This document shows positions 46,736 to 55,092 of a DNA stretch of 60,169 bases, in pieces (position 1 is the first letter of the stretch; the number at the start of each line of letters is the position of its first letter). Both the position numbers and the translations under genes were made by a program. The DNA is taken from contig CAKZKT010000030.1 in NCBI GenBank assembly GCA_937124585.1, forward strand, positions 1 to 60,169. Reading direction: 5' to 3'. Under the pieces are notes generated by a model, which saw only the letters and a program-made list of their open reading frames with translations, ran no database searches and was not told where the DNA came from. This DNA comes from an uncultured Anaerolineae bacterium. GTDB lineage: Bacteria > Chloroflexota > Anaerolineae > CG2-30-64-16.

Positions 46736-47263
46736 TCAAGAGATCAATGGATCGTTGGTTCGCGCCACAAGTGGGAACTGCGCAAAACCAATGGCATCGA
46801 AGGATGCCAGCATTTCTTTTAGTTGTGGGTTTTCGGCAAGGTTTTCAGCAGGACTTTTTGCCCCGGGTTCCGCCGCAAAGAACTTGTCCATAACTTCTTT
46901 TCGGCCTACCATCAGGGCAACCCTGGCCGGTCGTACAAGCTCTTCTGCAAAAACGGTGTGGCCGGGCCGGATCCTACCGACGTTGATAACACCGCCATTG
47001 ACTCCTTCGGCCAACACCAGGTCATCGTCAAGCCTGGTCAGTCGCTCCAGCTTGAACCCATTGCCGATAATCGTACCGCTGCCTCCGAAGTCTGCACTTT
47101 CCTTGACGAAGATCAACGGAAAGCCACTGCAGCACTCCGGGCAGCCCAAGTCACTGACAGTCCTCTTCAACGCTTCCAAAATGCTGACCACAGGATCCGG
47201 CGCCGAGGCCGAGAACCGAGATGAAAAGCGAGGATTGGTTGAAAGCGTTAGTTCGAAGTCCAT
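46736..47263 (-). CDS. Unrecognised 175-residue protein with CPECC motif, candidate MNIO substrate
   Basis: Ideal AGGAGG five bases before the ATG. Three cysteines, C41, C44 and C45, cluster in GCPECCSGFPL; there are no others. The remainder is mixed alpha/beta (VINVGRIRPGHTVFAEELVRPARVALMVGRKEVMDKFF). It ends 35 bases before the MNIO start, so the two are almost certainly co-transcribed. MNIO enzymes usually modify cysteine-bearing precursor proteins encoded next to them, so this is a candidate substrate, although the motif is central rather than C-terminal. A metal-binding partner protein is the alternative. Confidence 0.75.
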   Translation of the reverse strand: MDFELTLSTNPRFSSRFSASAPDPVVSILEALKRTVSDLGCPECCSGFPLIFVKESADFGGSGTIIGNGFKLERLTRLDDDLVLAEGVNGGVINVGRIRPGHTVFAEELVRPARVALMVGRKEVMDKFFAAEPGAKSPAENLAENPQLKEMLASFDAIGFAQFPLVARTNDPLIS

Positions 47264-47299
47264 GTTAGCCTCCTGTGCGTGTGTTAGTAAGGTTTGGAA

Positions 47300-47506
47300 T
47301 CAAATGGGCCCTTCTACGAGGGCGGTTGCGAGCAACATGTCCCGCAGTCGCATCAGTTGCGAAAGCAGTTCCTCGATCTGTCCGGGCGTCACACCTTCAT
47401 CGTTATCATGCGCGTTCCCCGCCTGCCGATGGCAGCAGTAGAGCGTAATAGCTGCGTGCATAGCGGTCATACGTACCTGTGCCTTGAATAGTTCTGTGTC
47501 TGACAT
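47300..47506 (-). CDS. Unrecognised 68-residue protein with adjacent cysteines
   Basis: AAGGAGA eight bases before the ATG. Predicted mostly helical; C24-C25 in ITLYCCHRQ, then GVTPGQIEELLSQLMRLRDMLL. It ends 36 bases upstream of the 175-residue gene. Size and position suit a precursor peptide or a small regulator; no family recognised. Codon third positions are less GC-biased than in flanking genes. Confidence 0.65.
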   Translation of the reverse strand: MSDTELFKAQVRMTAMHAAITLYCCHRQAGNAHDNDEGVTPGQIEELLSQLMRLRDMLLATALVEGPI

Positions 47507-47619
47507 TTCAGCCGTCTCCTTGTGCTGGAATTGAAGCGACCTTGTTGGCCGTCAACTACTTTTTGGGCAGCAAGCCCCAGTGGTGCTGTGTATCGTTCCT
47601 TCGCTCGTTCATTTCTCAT
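47467..47619 (-). CDS. Possible 50-residue peptide ahead of the small-ORF cluster
   Basis: AAGGAG (47635-47640) precedes a three-codon frame (ATG at 47627) whose TGA overlaps the ATG at 47619, allowing re-initiation. The product is basic (MRNERAKERYTAPLGLAAQ at its start), has one cysteine and overlaps the 68-residue gene by 40 bases in another frame. Weak codon bias; may be a leader rather than a gene. Confidence 0.25.
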   Translation of the reverse strand: MRNERAKERYTAPLGLAAQKVVDGQQGRFNSSTRRRLKCQTQNYSRHRYV

Positions 47620-47684
47620 GATCTCATAGCGTTGCTCCTTATCAAGACAAGTACCTGCCGGACAGGGCCTGATCGCCCTGCGCA

Positions 47685-49304
47685 TCACCCCACCGGCGCC
47701 TTCAACCGTGTGATCGGGTACGGAGCGACGCTCATCTCGCTGGATCGAAACCGCGAGCACACGTTCAGCCGCATGGCCGCGCCGCCGTGGGGCAGACGGT
47801 AGAGGGTGAAGACCCCTTCCTGGCTCGGCTTGCCATCCAGCAGGGCGATCTGTTTGCGCTCGCGCAGGCTGTTGTAGTAGCCGATGAGCTGCTGCAGATA
47901 TTCGCCTTCGCCGCCGGGCGCCTCGGGGATCCGGAAGTGCGCCACCAGTTGGCGCCGCTCGTTGAACACCAGCGTGCCGCCGAAATCCACCGGAATCGGC
48001 CCCCACTCCGGGATGAGCAGGGCTTCGATGGGATAGGTGTACTCGATGATGGTCTCCTTGATCGGCTGCGCGCCCCTGGAGGTGACGCCGGACTGATCCA
48101 CGAAGTTGATGGTGGGGAAGTTCAGCCGCACCATGGTGTTCGAGGGGATGCCCAGGTCGTCGCGGTGGCGATAGATGAACTCGTACAACTCGCGCGGCTC
48201 CTGGGCCCGGTTCCATTTCAGGCTGAGGGCCGGCGCGGTCGTCAGCTCCTCCGGATCGGTGACGATGCCCCGCTCGGCAAAAACCTGCTTGATCACCTGC
48301 CGGTAGCCGTGCTCGTCTTCGGGGAACGCTTGCGCGTCTGCTGCGATCAACGCCTGGCCGTAAGTGCGGAAGAAGGCCGCAGTGGGCGGCATGTAGTTGA
48401 TGGCGCGGAACGCGATGCGGCGCAGGTGCCGCGTGGCCTCGATCAGCGCCTCGGCGTCGGTCAGCGCCTCGTCCGTGCGGCGGCGGTTGATCTCGTAGAA
48501 TGCCACCAGGATCTGGTACATGGTGGCAGTCAGCAGCACCGAAAAGTCGTGGATCTCGGTGCCCGCAGCCTCACCATAGGTGATGGGGTCGCCGGCGTAG
48601 CGCAGGAAGTAACGGCCCGGCCCATAGAGGCCGTAGCCGAACTCCTCGGCCATGAGCGAGGCGATGTTGGGCCGATTCAGGTCGCCGCCCGTCGCCTCCA
48701 TCACGCGCGCCACCACCTCCGGGAAGGTCAGCGCTGAGAACATCGCGCACAGGTCGCCGAATGCCTCGTGGAACGCGCCCGTTTCCACCGGGGCGAAGCC
48801 GAAGTAGAAGGGTTTCAGGCCATCCAGCGCCGCGTGGCCCAGCTCGTGCGCCACGATATCGTGCGAGAGGGCGGTAAACACTTTGCCGACGCGGAACGCG
48901 ATATCGAAGTAGAAGAACGCCAGCGCGCCCTCATCGCGCGAGTAGTAAGCGTTGCGGTCTTGCAGGTAGTGGGGATGGATGGCCAGCTGGGGGCCAAAAG
49001 CCCAATGCACCTGCCGGCCGATGGCGCTCTCGATCATCTCCAGGGTGCGGCGGGCAACGGCGAAGGCGTTGACCTGGTGCGTGCGCACGTCGTCCGGGCC
49101 CAGCAGCTCGAACGCGTTCTGATCCGGCAGGAAGCGCGCCGGCTGGTAGACTGCTCCCGCGCTGTGGTCCACGTCGTGGACGATGAACTGCGCGTCGCGC
49201 GGGCCGCTCTCCAGGTGGACGTTGGGAATGGCGATGGTCACCCGCTCCGGCGTGGACAGCGGGTCCTGTGCCCAGATCTGGACTTCAACGGGGTCTTGGC
49301 TCAT
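47685..49304 (-). CDS. Gluzincin (M4-like) metalloprotease without signal peptide
   Basis: 539 residues from the ATG at 49304 with AAAGGAG eleven bases upstream. Zinc motif H153-E-L-G-H157 in DIVAHELGHAALDG and the third ligand E180 in TGAFHEAFGDL resemble the HExxH and GxxNEAxSD motifs of thermolysin-like M4 peptidases. No signal peptide or membrane helix is seen, so it is cytoplasmic or exported by an unusual path. C-terminal 250 residues are of unclear fold. It has its own SARP-box-like promoter and lies 178 bases upstream of the small-ORF/MNIO cassette on the same strand, so it might process those products; this is speculative. Confidence 0.82.
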   Translation of the reverse strand: MSQDPVEVQIWAQDPLSTPERVTIAIPNVHLESGPRDAQFIVHDVDHSAGAVYQPARFLPDQNAFELLGPDDVRTHQVNAFAVARRTLEMIESAIGRQVHWAFGPQLAIHPHYLQDRNAYYSRDEGALAFFYFDIAFRVGKVFTALSHDIVAHELGHAALDGLKPFYFGFAPVETGAFHEAFGDLCAMFSALTFPEVVARVMEATGGDLNRPNIASLMAEEFGYGLYGPGRYFLRYAGDPITYGEAAGTEIHDFSVLLTATMYQILVAFYEINRRRTDEALTDAEALIEATRHLRRIAFRAINYMPPTAAFFRTYGQALIAADAQAFPEDEHGYRQVIKQVFAERGIVTDPEELTTAPALSLKWNRAQEPRELYEFIYRHRDDLGIPSNTMVRLNFPTINFVDQSGVTSRGAQPIKETIIEYTYPIEALLIPEWGPIPVDFGGTLVFNERRQLVAHFRIPEAPGGEGEYLQQLIGYYNSLRERKQIALLDGKPSQEGVFTLYRLPHGGAAMRLNVCSRFRSSEMSVAPYPITRLKAPVG

Positions 49305-49353
49305 GATTTGGTCAACTCCTTTCAATGCACTTGATTTATACAATTACGGCATA

Positions 49354-49403
49354 AATATATCACATTTACCGTTTAAAAAATCGTTTAATGGAAAACTTCA
49401 CAA
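49354..49403 (-). promoter_or_regulatory. SARP-box-like promoter of the protease gene
   Basis: Minus strand: AAACGAT (49380-49386), 5-bp spacer, AAACGGT (49368-49374), 8 bp, extended -10 TGA-TATATT (hexamer 49354-49359). The block 49368-49403 is identical, apart from one extra A, to 54433-54467. Confidence 0.7.
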
Positions 49404-49429
49404 AAAATTCATATTACAAGCTGCGAAGG

Positions 49430-50251
49430 TTACTGTCCCGTGACATCGTTCCATCGCACATATCGGATCCGCTCATACTGCATCTCGGCCGCGCCTGTAT
49501 AGTTGCGCGCGTACAGGATCCACCCGATGCCCTGGTCCAGCCAGGTGGTGTCCTGCACCGTGGCGACCTGCTGGCCGTTGATCGTCAGCAGGATGTCGGC
49601 GCCGCGGCGCTCGACCTGCATACGGTTGAACTGGCTGCCCGGCAGGATCGCGTCGGAAGAGGTCCACGGGATGAGGGGCACGCCGCCCTTCCAGTCGCCG
49701 TCGTCCACGCGGTACAGGCTGTAGCTGCGCGTGTCGGGGTTGATGCCGAACAGGTAGCCGCCGCCCTGGAGCAGGCTGCGCACGTCGAAGCCGATCCGGT
49801 AGTCGCCGTCGCCCGCGGTCTTGGCGATCTCGGCCGAGATCGCATAGTGCCGGGCGCCGTTGGTGCCGCAGCAGGCGACGATGGTATGGCTGATGTTGAA
49901 GCGCCGGATGATCAGGCCGTTGGTGGGGCTGCACTCGACGTCGTCGCGGTCGGATGGCCCGAGGGGGAACCACCCGCAGGTGGGGTTGAGCACCTGGCTG
50001 GGCGTGGCGGTCGGTGTCGGGGTAGGGGTGGGCGGGGGCGGGCCCATGATCACCGGCAGGAACGCGAACTTCGTCGCCTGCGGTGTCACGGTGTCGAAGG
50101 CGCGGCTCAGGTGGCCGGCGGTGGGCGTGCCAGCGGGTGCTGCGGTGGATACAGCCGCGACGCCCGTGGCCGGCTGGGCGAGAAGGACGCCGAACAGCAG
50201 GCTGACGGACACGAAGCCGGCAATCATAAACAACATGCCTTGTGAGCGCAT
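49430..50251 (-). CDS. Exported protein with Thr/Pro linker and LamG/DUF1080-like domain
   Basis: 273 residues. Signal segment 1-30, then KFAFLPVIMG followed by a PTPTPTPTATP linker (about 65-85), then a beta-sandwich region (about 90-270) with cysteine pair CCG and repeats of the concanavalin-like type: YRIGFDVRSLLQGGGYLFGINP, YSLYRVDDGDW, RMQVERRGADILLTINGQQVATVQD. It resembles LamG/3-keto-disaccharide hydrolase domains, which bind or cleave sugars. Third gene of the beta-helix operon. Confidence 0.7.
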   Translation of the reverse strand: MRSQGMLFMIAGFVSVSLLFGVLLAQPATGVAAVSTAAPAGTPTAGHLSRAFDTVTPQATKFAFLPVIMGPPPPTPTPTPTATPSQVLNPTCGWFPLGPSDRDDVECSPTNGLIIRRFNISHTIVACCGTNGARHYAISAEIAKTAGDGDYRIGFDVRSLLQGGGYLFGINPDTRSYSLYRVDDGDWKGGVPLIPWTSSDAILPGSQFNRMQVERRGADILLTINGQQVATVQDTTWLDQGIGWILYARNYTGAAEMQYERIRYVRWNDVTGQ

Positions 50252-50269
50252 GGTCCCCAAGTGCTCCTG

Positions 50270-50770
50270 TCACCCGCGCCCGCGCGCCGGCCGGCGGAAG
50301 TAGTAGTGCGTGCTGGCGCCGACCGGCCCGTCGTAGACCCCCTCCGCGGCGGGCCGCTCGATCACTTGCACCAGCCGCCAGCCGTCCGCGCCCAACTGCT
50401 TGAAGCCCCGGTAGTGGCTGTCGAGCAGCTCCGAGTGCGGGACGCCCTGGTCGTCCAGCCAGTCGAGATACCAGATGATGGCCGAGCCTGGCGTCCCCTC
50501 ATCGGCCTCCTGGCTGACCATCAGACAGTGCCGTTGCGCATGGTCTTCGTTCATCGTGTCATCTCCTGAGAATGGGATTGGGTTAACCGGGATGTGAGGC
50601 TGGGGCGCGGGCGCGTCCGCCAGGAACGCCAGCAGCGCCGCCCACGCCCGGAAGTGCCGCGTCTCGCCGCTGAGCACGTGCGTGGCCTGCCCGCGCCAGC
50701 CCGCTCCGGCCCCCGGCTCGGGCCAGAGGCGGACGGTGAAGAGGTGGGAGTCCGGGCGGGCGGCGTTCAT
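50270..50770 (-). CDS. Unrecognised two-part 166-residue protein
   Basis: The ATG is seven bases after the beta-helix gene's stop. Residues 1-55 (FTVRLWPEPGAGAGWRGQATHVLSGETRHF, then ALLAFLADA) resemble small conserved domains I know from other Chloroflexota proteins but have no named function. An internal ATG at 50554 with its own AGGAGA site could start a separate 94-residue protein (MNEDHAQRHCLMVSQEADEG onward) in the same frame, so this may be one fused gene or two overlapping products. Confidence 0.6.
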   Translation of the reverse strand: MNAARPDSHLFTVRLWPEPGAGAGWRGQATHVLSGETRHFRAWAALLAFLADAPAPQPHIPVNPIPFSGDDTMNEDHAQRHCLMVSQEADEGTPGSAIIWYLDWLDDQGVPHSELLDSHYRGFKQLGADGWRLVQVIERPAAEGVYDGPVGASTHYYFRRPARGRG

Positions 50771-50777
50771 CGGGTCG

Positions 50778-53700
50778 CTATCTCATGATCGTCGGCAGGT
50801 AGACAAAGTTGTCATAAGATGGAGGCGGCCCCTGCGTGGCGGTCGGCGTTGGCGTGCGCGTGAGCGTCGGTGTGGGCGACGGGGTGGCTGTGGCGGTCGG
50901 CGTCACGGTCGTCACGGTGCAGGGCGGGTCAATCGCCAGCCGGACATCATCCAGCATGAACACGCTGGGGTCGGAGAGGGCGTCGTTGGCCACGCGGAAG
51001 CGCAGCGTGACCTGCTGGCCGGCGTAGGCGGTGAGCGGGACGCTGGCCTCGGTCCAGCCGGCGGTGTTGCCCGACTGGCACAGTGGATGTGTCTTGACGG
51101 TTGTCCCGTTGACCTGCACGGCCGCAGTGTCGAAGCTGCAGTCGGTCTCCGGCGAGGATGTGTAGACCCAGTACTTGAGCAACGTCGTGACGCCGGGCGG
51201 CACCAGCACCGACTGGGACAGCTGGCTCACTTCGCCGTTGGCCACACCCATGAGCGCCGCCCAACTGCCGCCGTGGGGCGGGCGGTAGGCGGACAGCTCG
51301 GCCGCCGGCCGGATCAGGTGCGGGAGTTTGGTTGAGCTCACGGTCCAGTCGCCGTTGGCGCCGGCCTCGAAGCCGCCGTTGCGCACCAGGTCGCTGTCGC
51401 GCAGCACCGACAGGGTCACGTTGACCGCTTGCGGGCTGCCGCCCGCGCCGGTCGCTGCAAAGGTGACCGCACCGGTGTAGGTCCCGGCCGCCAGGCCGGC
51501 CTGGTTGACCGTGACCGCCGGGCTGGCCGGCGCGGCGCCCGCAGTGGGGCTGACGCTGAGCCAGGGTTGGTTCTTGGTTGCGCTCCAGCTCAAGGTTCCG
51601 ACGCCGGTGTTGGTGACGGCGAGGGGTTGGCTCGGCGGCGGCGCGGCGCAGGCGACCGCGGTGAAGGCCAGGCTCACGGGCGCGACGTTCAGGTAGGGGA
51701 TGGCCGGCTGCCACTCGAACGCGCCGATGTCGCACGCGGGGCCTTGCGGCCGGGTGACCCCGCGTTGGTCGGTGGGGGGACAGTTGGCCGCGCTGCCGGC
51801 GTCAATGGCCGGGCTGCCGTCGAGCAGGGCGTGGGTCAGCGTAGGGCCGCCGTTGGCCGCCAGCGGGCCGAGCTTGGCGTTCACTTTGACCCGATCACCG
51901 GGGGCGGTGAAAATGCACGCACCGTCATCTGAAAGATTGTGGCCGAGGGAAGCATTTGCCGGCAGCGCGGCGCAGTTGTCGCCGTCGTTGGCCGCCAGCA
52001 GGACGTTGACCATTTCCAACACAATCGTGTCGGACCCGGTGCCCCAGTTGACGGAGCCGAAAGGACACTCGGCCGCCTCTACCTCATCTCGGTCGCGTGT
52101 TTCCACGTTGACCCGGATGCCGCCTGCACCCGTCGGCGCGACATTCGCGGCGATGGTTGTGTTGTCCAGCAGCATCTTGCCGCCGTAACCGTATTGGAAG
52201 ATATTGCCATCTTTGGCGCCGCCCTGGCACAGCTTGTACACCGGCCCCCCGTGGCTGATGCCGGCGCTCTCGGCCGCCTGGTTGCCGCTGATGGTGCTGT
52301 TGCGAATCCTGACCGTCGGCCCGCCGCGGTACGCTTGAAGCAGCGAAATGCCCCCGCCCTTCTTGACCGCGCTGTTGCCGGCAATTAGGCTCTCCGAGAT
52401 CTCCGACTCGGTCACGGCCAGGCCGCCGCCGTTGGCTGCGCGGTTGCCGGTGATCGTGCTGCTGATCACCTGGACGTTACCTGCCAGGCCGCCGCCGTCG
52501 CCGCCCGCAGTATTGTCCTTCACGAGGCCTTGGCTCACGATGAGGTTGCCGTAGATGTAAGCGCCACCGCCCTTGCCGGTCGCATTGTTGCCCTGCAGGG
52601 TCACTCCGGTTGCCGTGATCATGTCGTTGCCGATGAAGCCGCCACCGTCCCCGGCAGTCGCGGTGTTGCTCAAGAATTGCGTGTTGCGAATCGTATTCTG
52701 ATAGGTGATCATGCCACCGCCGCCACCTGAGAGCCCGCCGCCGGTCTCGGCTGAGTTGCCGACGAAAATGCTCTCTGTGATGGTGTAAGGGGCAAGCCAG
52801 ATCCACACGCCGCCGCCGGCCGCCTGACTGCAGGCTGCCGTATCCACCACCGCGCGGTTGTTGCGAATAGTTGTGTTTGTGATGAGAAGAGGGCTTTTAC
52901 TGTAGTGGCTAATCCCCGCGCCAAACGGCGCGCCACAGCCGCTCGGTGTAATCGTGTGACGATGCGCGACGTTATCACTGATCGTGCTGTCCACGAAAGC
53001 GATGCTCCCGCTGCCATAGACCTCGATGCCGCCGCCCGATGGCGGATTGTCCTCACGAGCAACCTGATTTTGTACGAGTGTCGTGCGCGTCAACGTCACA
53101 GGGACGGCGGTATCAATGAACATGCCGCCCCCGCTTCCTGCACTGTTTTGGGAGAAGCTACTGTCCCGGATTGTGACTGCGGCTGCGGCGGGATTACCAT
53201 TCCCTGCATTGCTATAGAGATTCAGCCCGCCTCCACTCCTTCCATCTGTGACCCTGTTGTACTCGATGGTGCTGCCGGCGATTTCCAGGCCGGCCTGAGT
53301 TTGTAGCAACAGCCCGCCACCGCCTGCCCCGCCGTAACCGCTCGTTGCCGTGTTGTGGCTGACCACGGTGTCAACGATTTTGGCCTGGCCGTTCACAGAT
53401 GCATAGACGCCGCCACCCATTCCTGCCGTGTGCCCGGTGATGGTGCTGCCCTGCAAGATCAGCGACCCGGTCTCGGCGTATATACCGCCGCCAATTGTGT
53501 TTGTGCCGTTGGTGGTGTTATAGCTGATGGTGCTGGTTAGGACGGTAAGGGTGCCGGTTTGCTTCGAGAAGTAGATACCACCACCGCGGCCTCCGAGGGC
53601 TGTATTGCTCACCACAGTGCTGTCCGCCAGGACCACATCTGTATCATAGGCAGCAAGGCCGCCGCCCCAAAATCCAGCCTGGTTCCGGGAGATCGTGCTG

Positions 53701-54389
53701 GACCGCAGGGTCAGGCTACCCGAAGAGATGTTGATACCGCCGCCATAGCCGGAGCCCTGCCCCCCGCCAGCGGTGTTGAATGAAACCGCGCTGGATTGAA
53801 GCATTAGAGTACCGGAGCGGAAGTCAATACCGCCACCCCCTCCTGCCACAGAGGTGTTGCTCACCACTTCGGTGTGGTTCAGAGCGAGGTCGGCATAGGA
53901 TGCCTCGATACCACCAGACCATGTGCCCTGGCCGCGCTGGATCGTGAGGCCCGCCAGCGTCACGGTGATCGGCGCGCCCTCTTGCCCGTTGATGCTCAAG
54001 ATGCCGAACCCGGCTGACCCGCCATCAATCACGCTGAGGCCCGGCCCCGCGCCGTTGATCGTCGTCAACCCGGTCACATCGAGCGTGCCGAGCGTCAGCA
54101 CGTAGGTCCCCGCCGGCACGGTGATGATGTCCGCGCCGGGGCTGTCGTTGGCCGCGCCGATCGCCTCGCGCAGCGAGCAGTCCGCGTCGCACGCGCCGTC
54201 GGCGGTATCCGCGGTCTTGGTGACCACGAAGGCGCCGGCCTGGGCGAATCCGGCTCCGCTCAGCAGCGCGATGAGCGCGGCGAGCAGGCCGGCGGCGACG
54301 AGCAGCGCCAGCGGGAGGCGGCGCCGGCCGCGGTCGGCCGGGCGGGCCGCGGTCGGCCCGGCTGCGAGATGGGTGAGGTCGGTTGGCAT
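50778..54389 (-). CDS. Large CSLREAI-type right-handed beta-helix surface protein
   Basis: 1,203 residues from the ATG at 54389 (AGGAAAG upstream). N-terminal basic stretch and hydrophobic export segment (about 25-55), [12 protein letters not shown] near 75, then roughly 700 residues of beta-helix repeats with many GGG and NN/NT turns (VVSNTS, ISYNTT, ISGNQA). A BACON-like domain (about 890-960), a carbohydrate-binding-like jelly roll (about 975-1120), a Thr/Pro linker and a terminal FVYLPTIMR follow. Such proteins are exported adhesins or polysaccharide-acting proteins; no catalytic residues could be assigned. First gene of a three-gene operon. Confidence 0.88.
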   Translation of the reverse strand: MPTDLTHLAAGPTAARPADRGRRRLPLALLVAAGLLAALIALLSGAGFAQAGAFVVTKTADTADGACDADCSLREAIGAANDSPGADIITVPAGTYVLTLGTLDVTGLTTINGAGPGLSVIDGGSAGFGILSINGQEGAPITVTLAGLTIQRGQGTWSGGIEASYADLALNHTEVVSNTSVAGGGGGIDFRSGTLMLQSSAVSFNTAGGGQGSGYGGGINISSGSLTLRSSTISRNQAGFWGGGLAAYDTDVVLADSTVVSNTALGGRGGGIYFSKQTGTLTVLTSTISYNTTNGTNTIGGGIYAETGSLILQGSTITGHTAGMGGGVYASVNGQAKIVDTVVSHNTATSGYGGAGGGGLLLQTQAGLEIAGSTIEYNRVTDGRSGGGLNLYSNAGNGNPAAAAVTIRDSSFSQNSAGSGGGMFIDTAVPVTLTRTTLVQNQVAREDNPPSGGGIEVYGSGSIAFVDSTISDNVAHRHTITPSGCGAPFGAGISHYSKSPLLITNTTIRNNRAVVDTAACSQAAGGGVWIWLAPYTITESIFVGNSAETGGGLSGGGGGMITYQNTIRNTQFLSNTATAGDGGGFIGNDMITATGVTLQGNNATGKGGGAYIYGNLIVSQGLVKDNTAGGDGGGLAGNVQVISSTITGNRAANGGGLAVTESEISESLIAGNSAVKKGGGISLLQAYRGGPTVRIRNSTISGNQAAESAGISHGGPVYKLCQGGAKDGNIFQYGYGGKMLLDNTTIAANVAPTGAGGIRVNVETRDRDEVEAAECPFGSVNWGTGSDTIVLEMVNVLLAANDGDNCAALPANASLGHNLSDDGACIFTAPGDRVKVNAKLGPLAANGGPTLTHALLDGSPAIDAGSAANCPPTDQRGVTRPQGPACDIGAFEWQPAIPYLNVAPVSLAFTAVACAAPPPSQPLAVTNTGVGTLSWSATKNQPWLSVSPTAGAAPASPAVTVNQAGLAAGTYTGAVTFAATGAGGSPQAVNVTLSVLRDSDLVRNGGFEAGANGDWTVSSTKLPHLIRPAAELSAYRPPHGGSWAALMGVANGEVSQLSQSVLVPPGVTTLLKYWVYTSSPETDCSFDTAAVQVNGTTVKTHPLCQSGNTAGWTEASVPLTAYAGQQVTLRFRVANDALSDPSVFMLDDVRLAIDPPCTVTTVTPTATATPSPTPTLTRTPTPTATQGPPPSYDNFVYLPTIMR

Positions 54390-54418
54390 GAGGTCTTTCC
54401 TGATTTTTATTTGGTACA

Positions 54419-54467
54419 AGGATAGCACAAGTACCGTTTAAAAATCGTTTAATGGAAAACTTCACAA
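54419..54467 (-). promoter_or_regulatory. SARP-box-like promoter of the beta-helix operon
   Basis: Minus strand: AAACGAT (54444-54450), 4-bp spacer, AAACGGT (54433-54439), 8 bp, extended -10 TGC-TATCCT (hexamer 54419-54424). The upstream 17 bp TTGTGAAGTTTTCCATT is also shared with the protease promoter. Confidence 0.75.
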
Positions 54468-54510
54468 GGTATTCGTCTCGGGTGCGCTGTTCGCCCGTTT
54501 TGATGGTTTG

Positions 54511-54519
54511 TGCTACAAT
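54511..54519 (+). promoter_or_regulatory. Extended -10 promoter of the DUF2442 gene
   Basis: TGC-TACAAT at 54511-54519, about 90 bases before the start codon; weak -35. It diverges from the beta-helix promoter. Confidence 0.45.
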
Positions 54520-54609
54520 GAAGGCACGGGATAATTGGGAACGAGTGCTTCAGGAGTTGCCACTCATTCGGATCAAGGGTTTGATTTGAGGGACAGGGGA
54601 GAGATGTAC

Positions 54610-55023
54610 ATGAGCAGTCAACCGGGTGAGATGCAGTTGCACGATGTCACTGCTTGTGCTTTCGTCAAGGATTACGTTTTGAGTGTTCGATTTGATGATG
54701 GCTTGGAACGCAGCATTGATTTCGAGCCGATCCTGAGCGGCCCGCTCTTCGGCCCACTGCGCGATCCGAGGTTGTTTCGGCAGGTCAGGGTAGACGCCGA
54801 TCTGGGCACGCTCGTCTGGGCGACAGGGGCGGATATTGACCCGAATGTCCTGCATGACTGGCCCCGGCATGTTGACGCCATCATCCAACGACGCCGGCAA
54901 CGCTGGGCGGCCGACGATAGCCCGGAGGAGGGTCACCGGCAACCCGATCGTGTTGTGTACCAGGTTGCCGAAACGAATCCGGCGCCCTATGAGGCGGACC
55001 GGTTGTCGGACGAAGTAGATTAG
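54610..55023 (+). CDS. DUF2442 domain protein
   Basis: 137 residues from ATG 54610 (GGGGAGAG upstream; ATG 54604 is possible). Residues about 8-85 match DUF2442: LHDVTACAFVKDYVLSVRFDDGLERSIDFEPIL, then LGTLVWATGADIDPNVLHDWP. Usually seen beside DUF4160 as a putative toxin-antitoxin pair, but no DUF4160 gene adjoins. The last 40 residues are polar and unrecognised. Confidence 0.8.
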   Translation: MSSQPGEMQLHDVTACAFVKDYVLSVRFDDGLERSIDFEPILSGPLFGPLRDPRLFRQVRVDADLGTLVWATGADIDPNVLHDWPRHVDAIIQRRRQRWAADDSPEEGHRQPDRVVYQVAETNPAPYEADRLSDEVD

Positions 55024-55049
55024 CCGCGAATTCCCCTTGCCGGCTTCTG

Positions 55050-55082
55050 CGTGCCGGGCACTTCCGCAAAGTGCCCGGCACG
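55050..55082. repeat. Palindromic repeat copy between convergent genes
   Basis: Perfect 14-bp arms CGTGCCGGGCACTT / AAGTGCCCGGCACG with a 5-nt loop, between the DUF2442 and AfsR-like gene ends; could also end transcription. Confidence 0.75.
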
Positions 55083-55092
55083 TGAAACCCGC

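Noticed and set aside
47467-48216. 249-codon minus-strand frame overlapping the protease gene
   Set aside because: Its first 200 codons are an out-of-frame Arg/His-rich reading of the protease gene; only the last 50 codons, outside that gene, were kept as a doubtful peptide.
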